Positions 61,601 to 64,000 of a DNA stretch of 64,000 bases are shown here, piece by piece (within the stretch, counting starts at the first letter, position 1; each line of letters starts with the position of its first letter). The notes under the pieces were generated by a model. That model did no database searches. It saw only the letters and a list, made by a program, of their open reading frames with translations, and was not told the origin of the DNA. Position numbers and translations under genes: made by a program. The stretch spans positions 16,520,373 to 16,584,372 of the forward strand of contig JANVCC010010406.1 of the NCBI GenBank assembly GCA_025345505.1, given 5' to 3'. Source of the stretch: Todiramphus chloris collaris. Lineage: Eukaryota; Chordata; Aves; Coraciiformes; Alcedinidae.

Positions 61601-61707
61601 AAAGAAATTGTATTTATCACAAATGTTTTCAGCCTTCTGCTCATATTTTGTACGGGAGCCACTAGCAGACAGTATGCAATTCTACTATGTAGACCTGTTT
61701 CCCTGAT

Positions 61708-62161
61708 CATGTGTCTCAGGGGTCAGTGTTAGGACCAGTTCTATTTGAGATCTTTATCAATGACATGAAGAGTAGTATCAAGTACATCCTCAGCAAATAT
61801 ATTGATGACACCAAGCCATATGGTGTGACTGACATGCTAGAGGGAAGGGACACCATTCAGAGGAACCTTGACAAGCTTGAGAGTTAGGGACAGTGCAGAC
61901 CTCATGAAGTTCAGTAAGGCCAAGTGCAAGGTCCTGCACCTTGGAAAGAAATTCCTTACTGTGAGGATGTTGAGACACTGGAACAGGTTGTTCAGAGGAG
62001 TTATGGATGCCCCTCCCTGGAACTGTTCAAGGCCAGGTTGGATGGGACTTTGAGCAATTTCATCTAGTGGAAGATGTCCCCCCATGACAGGGGAATTGGA
62101 ACTAGATGATCTTTAAGGACCCTTTCAACCCAAACCATTCTGTGATTCTATGATTTTATGG
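61708..62161 (+). mobile_element. CR1 fragment with internal deletion
   Basis: Starts in RT ([19 protein letters not shown]) and continues through the catalytic block, which reads YIDDTK in place of FADDTK. It goes on to FSKAKCKVLHLGKK at about 61909-61950 and then jumps straight to the C-terminal FLTVRMLRHWNRLF block. About 500 bases of CR1 are missing at the joint near 61950, where both sides share a GGAAAGAAA-like sequence. It ends with CATTCTGTGATTCTATGATTTTATG at 62136-62160. Confidence 0.88.
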
Positions 62162-63792
62162 TCACATAGATCTGCTTTTAATGCACATAACTTCTGTTTT
62201 TCCATTGCTATGTTATTCTTTCCATTAGTGTGACTTCTGTCTTTCATTTCTACATTAGCCCTTAGATTTCAGTCACAGTGATGATTTCTTCCTCTTTTCC
62301 TTTAAGTAAATTCCTCTATTTCTCATTATATTTATCTGCTCTCACTATACTATATAATGGCTTATAGTAGGCTTGATTCTATTCTCTAGTCTGGAGACTT
62401 AGAAGTTTTTCATTTTGTTGCTAGCCTTTTTCCATTGGTCATGGTACTATACTGCTGCTACTCTGTAGACATTGGTTTCCAAGCACTTCGTTCAATCTTC
62501 TGTTAGGTCTATGGACCCTGCATTCAGTTAAATAAAGTATGTTCCTCAATAGCTTTTTAAATCTCCATCCCCAGTGTCTCCATTACAACTTTAACTAAAG
62601 GTACACAACCAAGTTAACATTTCAGTTGCATCTTCAGTGTCCAGAAACATTTACTGCCCCTTTTCCTTTCAACCCCACAGTGTTCCCTTAAAATGTCACT
62701 GGCTTTTGCCATAGTTTTCAAGAAAGGACAGAAAGTGTATAAATTATTTTAAAGTATCCTCTCTGACACCCATAATTTGTTGGCCCTCTCTGATACCTTG
62801 AGAAGAACAGCCTTTTTGCTCATATGACATCTCACACCAAACAGAAGGCTGAATGGGAAGCCATGTGCCAAAGATGATCAAAGGCAAATAGTCTCTAATG
62901 CTTCCACGTTGTAGGTCTCTTTTCTCTCCACATGACATGATCCCCAAACAGAAGCTGATAACTAGCAAGCAGAGGAAAAGAAGTAAAAACTATATCCATC
63001 AAGAAAAACGGATCAATCTATTTCTGCTCATAGGCAAATACTGTTTACTGATGAATTTGTTCTCATCTATACTTTCCGTCCCCTCTGAAGTATAATTTGT
63101 TAATTAAACGGAAAAGTTGCGAAATACATGGTACTGCAATAATGCTACGTTTTATTTTCTAACATACTTCTAAAATAGAAGTTAACAAGTTCTTGCGAGA
63201 TTACTTCTGGTCTACATGATTCAGAATTCTCACAAAAATATTCTGCAATACACAAAATCACAGCTGGCTCCTCTGAGTTCATTATTCTTAAGAGTTTTAG
63301 GAACACAAGGCAAAGTTCAAAAGCATTAGCCACCCTATAGACCTTGGGAGTACAGAAAAATAATTTAAACCAGGGAAAAACTGAATGTGTGTATGCTGGT
63401 AGATTAATTTCCTTAAAATCAGCTAGTATGTGATTTAGGCTATTTTCAGTCATTGATTAAGCAATAGATTTTTGTCTCCCTTAAGAGAACATCTGACTTC
63501 AAGGCTTAATATTTCTGCAGGGTAGTTTTGAGCAAAGGTTACCATTTAGTTTTCTCAGAAGATCAGACACTTGAAGCAAGTGCTCTTCGATTAGACAGAT
63601 ACAACCTGAGGGCATGAGATCCTTTCTGTTACATTTTTTTCATGTATCTTTTGACATAAGCCTTGGAGTCTGCAGCCCTGTTCTACAGGGTGAAGATTTA
63701 ATACAATTCTCTGTGGGCCATCTGATTCTGTGTCTTTGCACTTAAATTATGTGTTATGGCAATATATTCAAGAACAGAAAGGAAAGGAAATT
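62162..63792. other. AT-rich non-coding stretch
   Basis: No gene or recognised repeat. A minus-strand frame at 63145-63453 and others are short and without domain signal. Confidence 0.55.
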
Positions 63793-64000
63793 GGGAAAGG
63801 GAAAGGGAAAGGGAAAGGGAAAAAAAGGAGAAGAAGGGAAAGGAAGAAAGGAAGAAAGGAAGAAAGGAAGAAAGGAAGAAAGGANNNNNNNNNNNNNNNN
63901 NNNNNNNNNNNNNNNNNNNNNNNNNNNNNNNNNNNNNNNNNNNNNNNNNNNNNNNNNNNNNNNNNNNNNNNNNNNNNNNNNNNNAAGGAAGGAAGGAAGG
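63793..64000. repeat. Purine microsatellite (GGAA/GGGAAA type) with gap
   Basis: Ninety-two purine-only bases (GGGAAA units, then GGAAGAAA units), then 100 N, then GGAA units to the window end. The tract probably continues past the window. Confidence 0.95.
63885..63984. other. Assembly gap (100 N)
   Basis: Exactly 100 N, the usual placeholder for a gap of unknown size, inside a purine microsatellite that is hard to sequence and assemble. The true length of the repeat is unknown. Confidence 0.95.

Larger units (their letters stand above)
52191..61707. other. AT-rich non-coding stretch, 9.5 kb
   Basis: The longest unannotated stretch. I see no CR1, LTR or confident exon. It holds a (GTTT)n run, an imperfect hairpin and a 30-base tandem duplication listed separately. 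It also holds A-rich tracts at 58029-58050 and 58521-58615 and T-rich tracts at 55736-55761 and 61045-61085. Two splice-flanked segments at 57131-57238 and 57866-57900 are discussed in the findings. Other frames are short and featureless. Confidence 0.5.

Overview
The window looks like AT-rich, gene-poor nuclear DNA from a bird, either intergenic or inside a long intron. The main reason is a dozen copies or fragments of a CR1-type non-LTR retrotransposon. Most end in the short ATTCTATG-type 3' repeats typical of avian/reptilian CR1 and are truncated at the 5' side. The species cannot be told from what I can see. I find no convincing exon of a host protein gene, no rRNA or tRNA gene, and no CRISPR or other prokaryotic feature. 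Most open frames are either decayed retroelement pieces or chance frames in AT-rich DNA.

Layout. 1-7.5 kb: mostly unique AT-rich sequence with one short antisense CR1 end (2.39-2.71 kb). 7.53-14.02 kb: a decayed endogenous retrovirus with both LTRs, a lysine-tRNA-like primer binding site, gag-like debris, and a broken pol in which RT, RNase H and integrase can still be read; no env is seen. Its 3' LTR is split by a better preserved CR1 (12.30-13.82 kb), and an 86-bp antisense CR1 sliver sits between gag-like and pol-like sequence. 14.9-24.05 kb: sense-strand CR1 copies, including three that abut head to tail (19.0-24.05 kb). The middle one contains a 10-N assembly gap flanked by an exact 47-bp duplication. 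24.05-39.5 kb: mainly unique AT-rich DNA with a probable 1.2-kb solo LTR (29.4-30.6 kb), a short CR1 tail (34.36 kb) and several homopolymer or purine tracts. 39.5-48.2 kb: two antisense CR1 copies, the second (45.1-48.2 kb) carrying remains of the whole ORF2 from endonuclease to 3' end. 50.76-51.56 kb: a candidate solo LTR with matching inverted ends. 51.85-52.19 and 61.7-62.16 kb: CR1 3' pieces. 63.8-64.0 kb: a GGAA-type purine microsatellite broken by a 100-N gap.

Functionally this is a record of retroelement activity. CR1 copies inserted by target-primed reverse transcription. The ERV inserted earlier than the CR1 that interrupts its 3' LTR. By my boundaries CR1 covers about 12.7 kb (about 20%) and ERV/LTR material about 6.9 kb more (about 11%). 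I see nothing that amounts to a new biological system. The most useful items for follow-up are the nested and tandem insertions, the assembly artefact, two candidate solo LTRs, and a few splice-site-flanked segments at 43.56 kb and 57.1-57.9 kb that could be tested as exons with RNA data.
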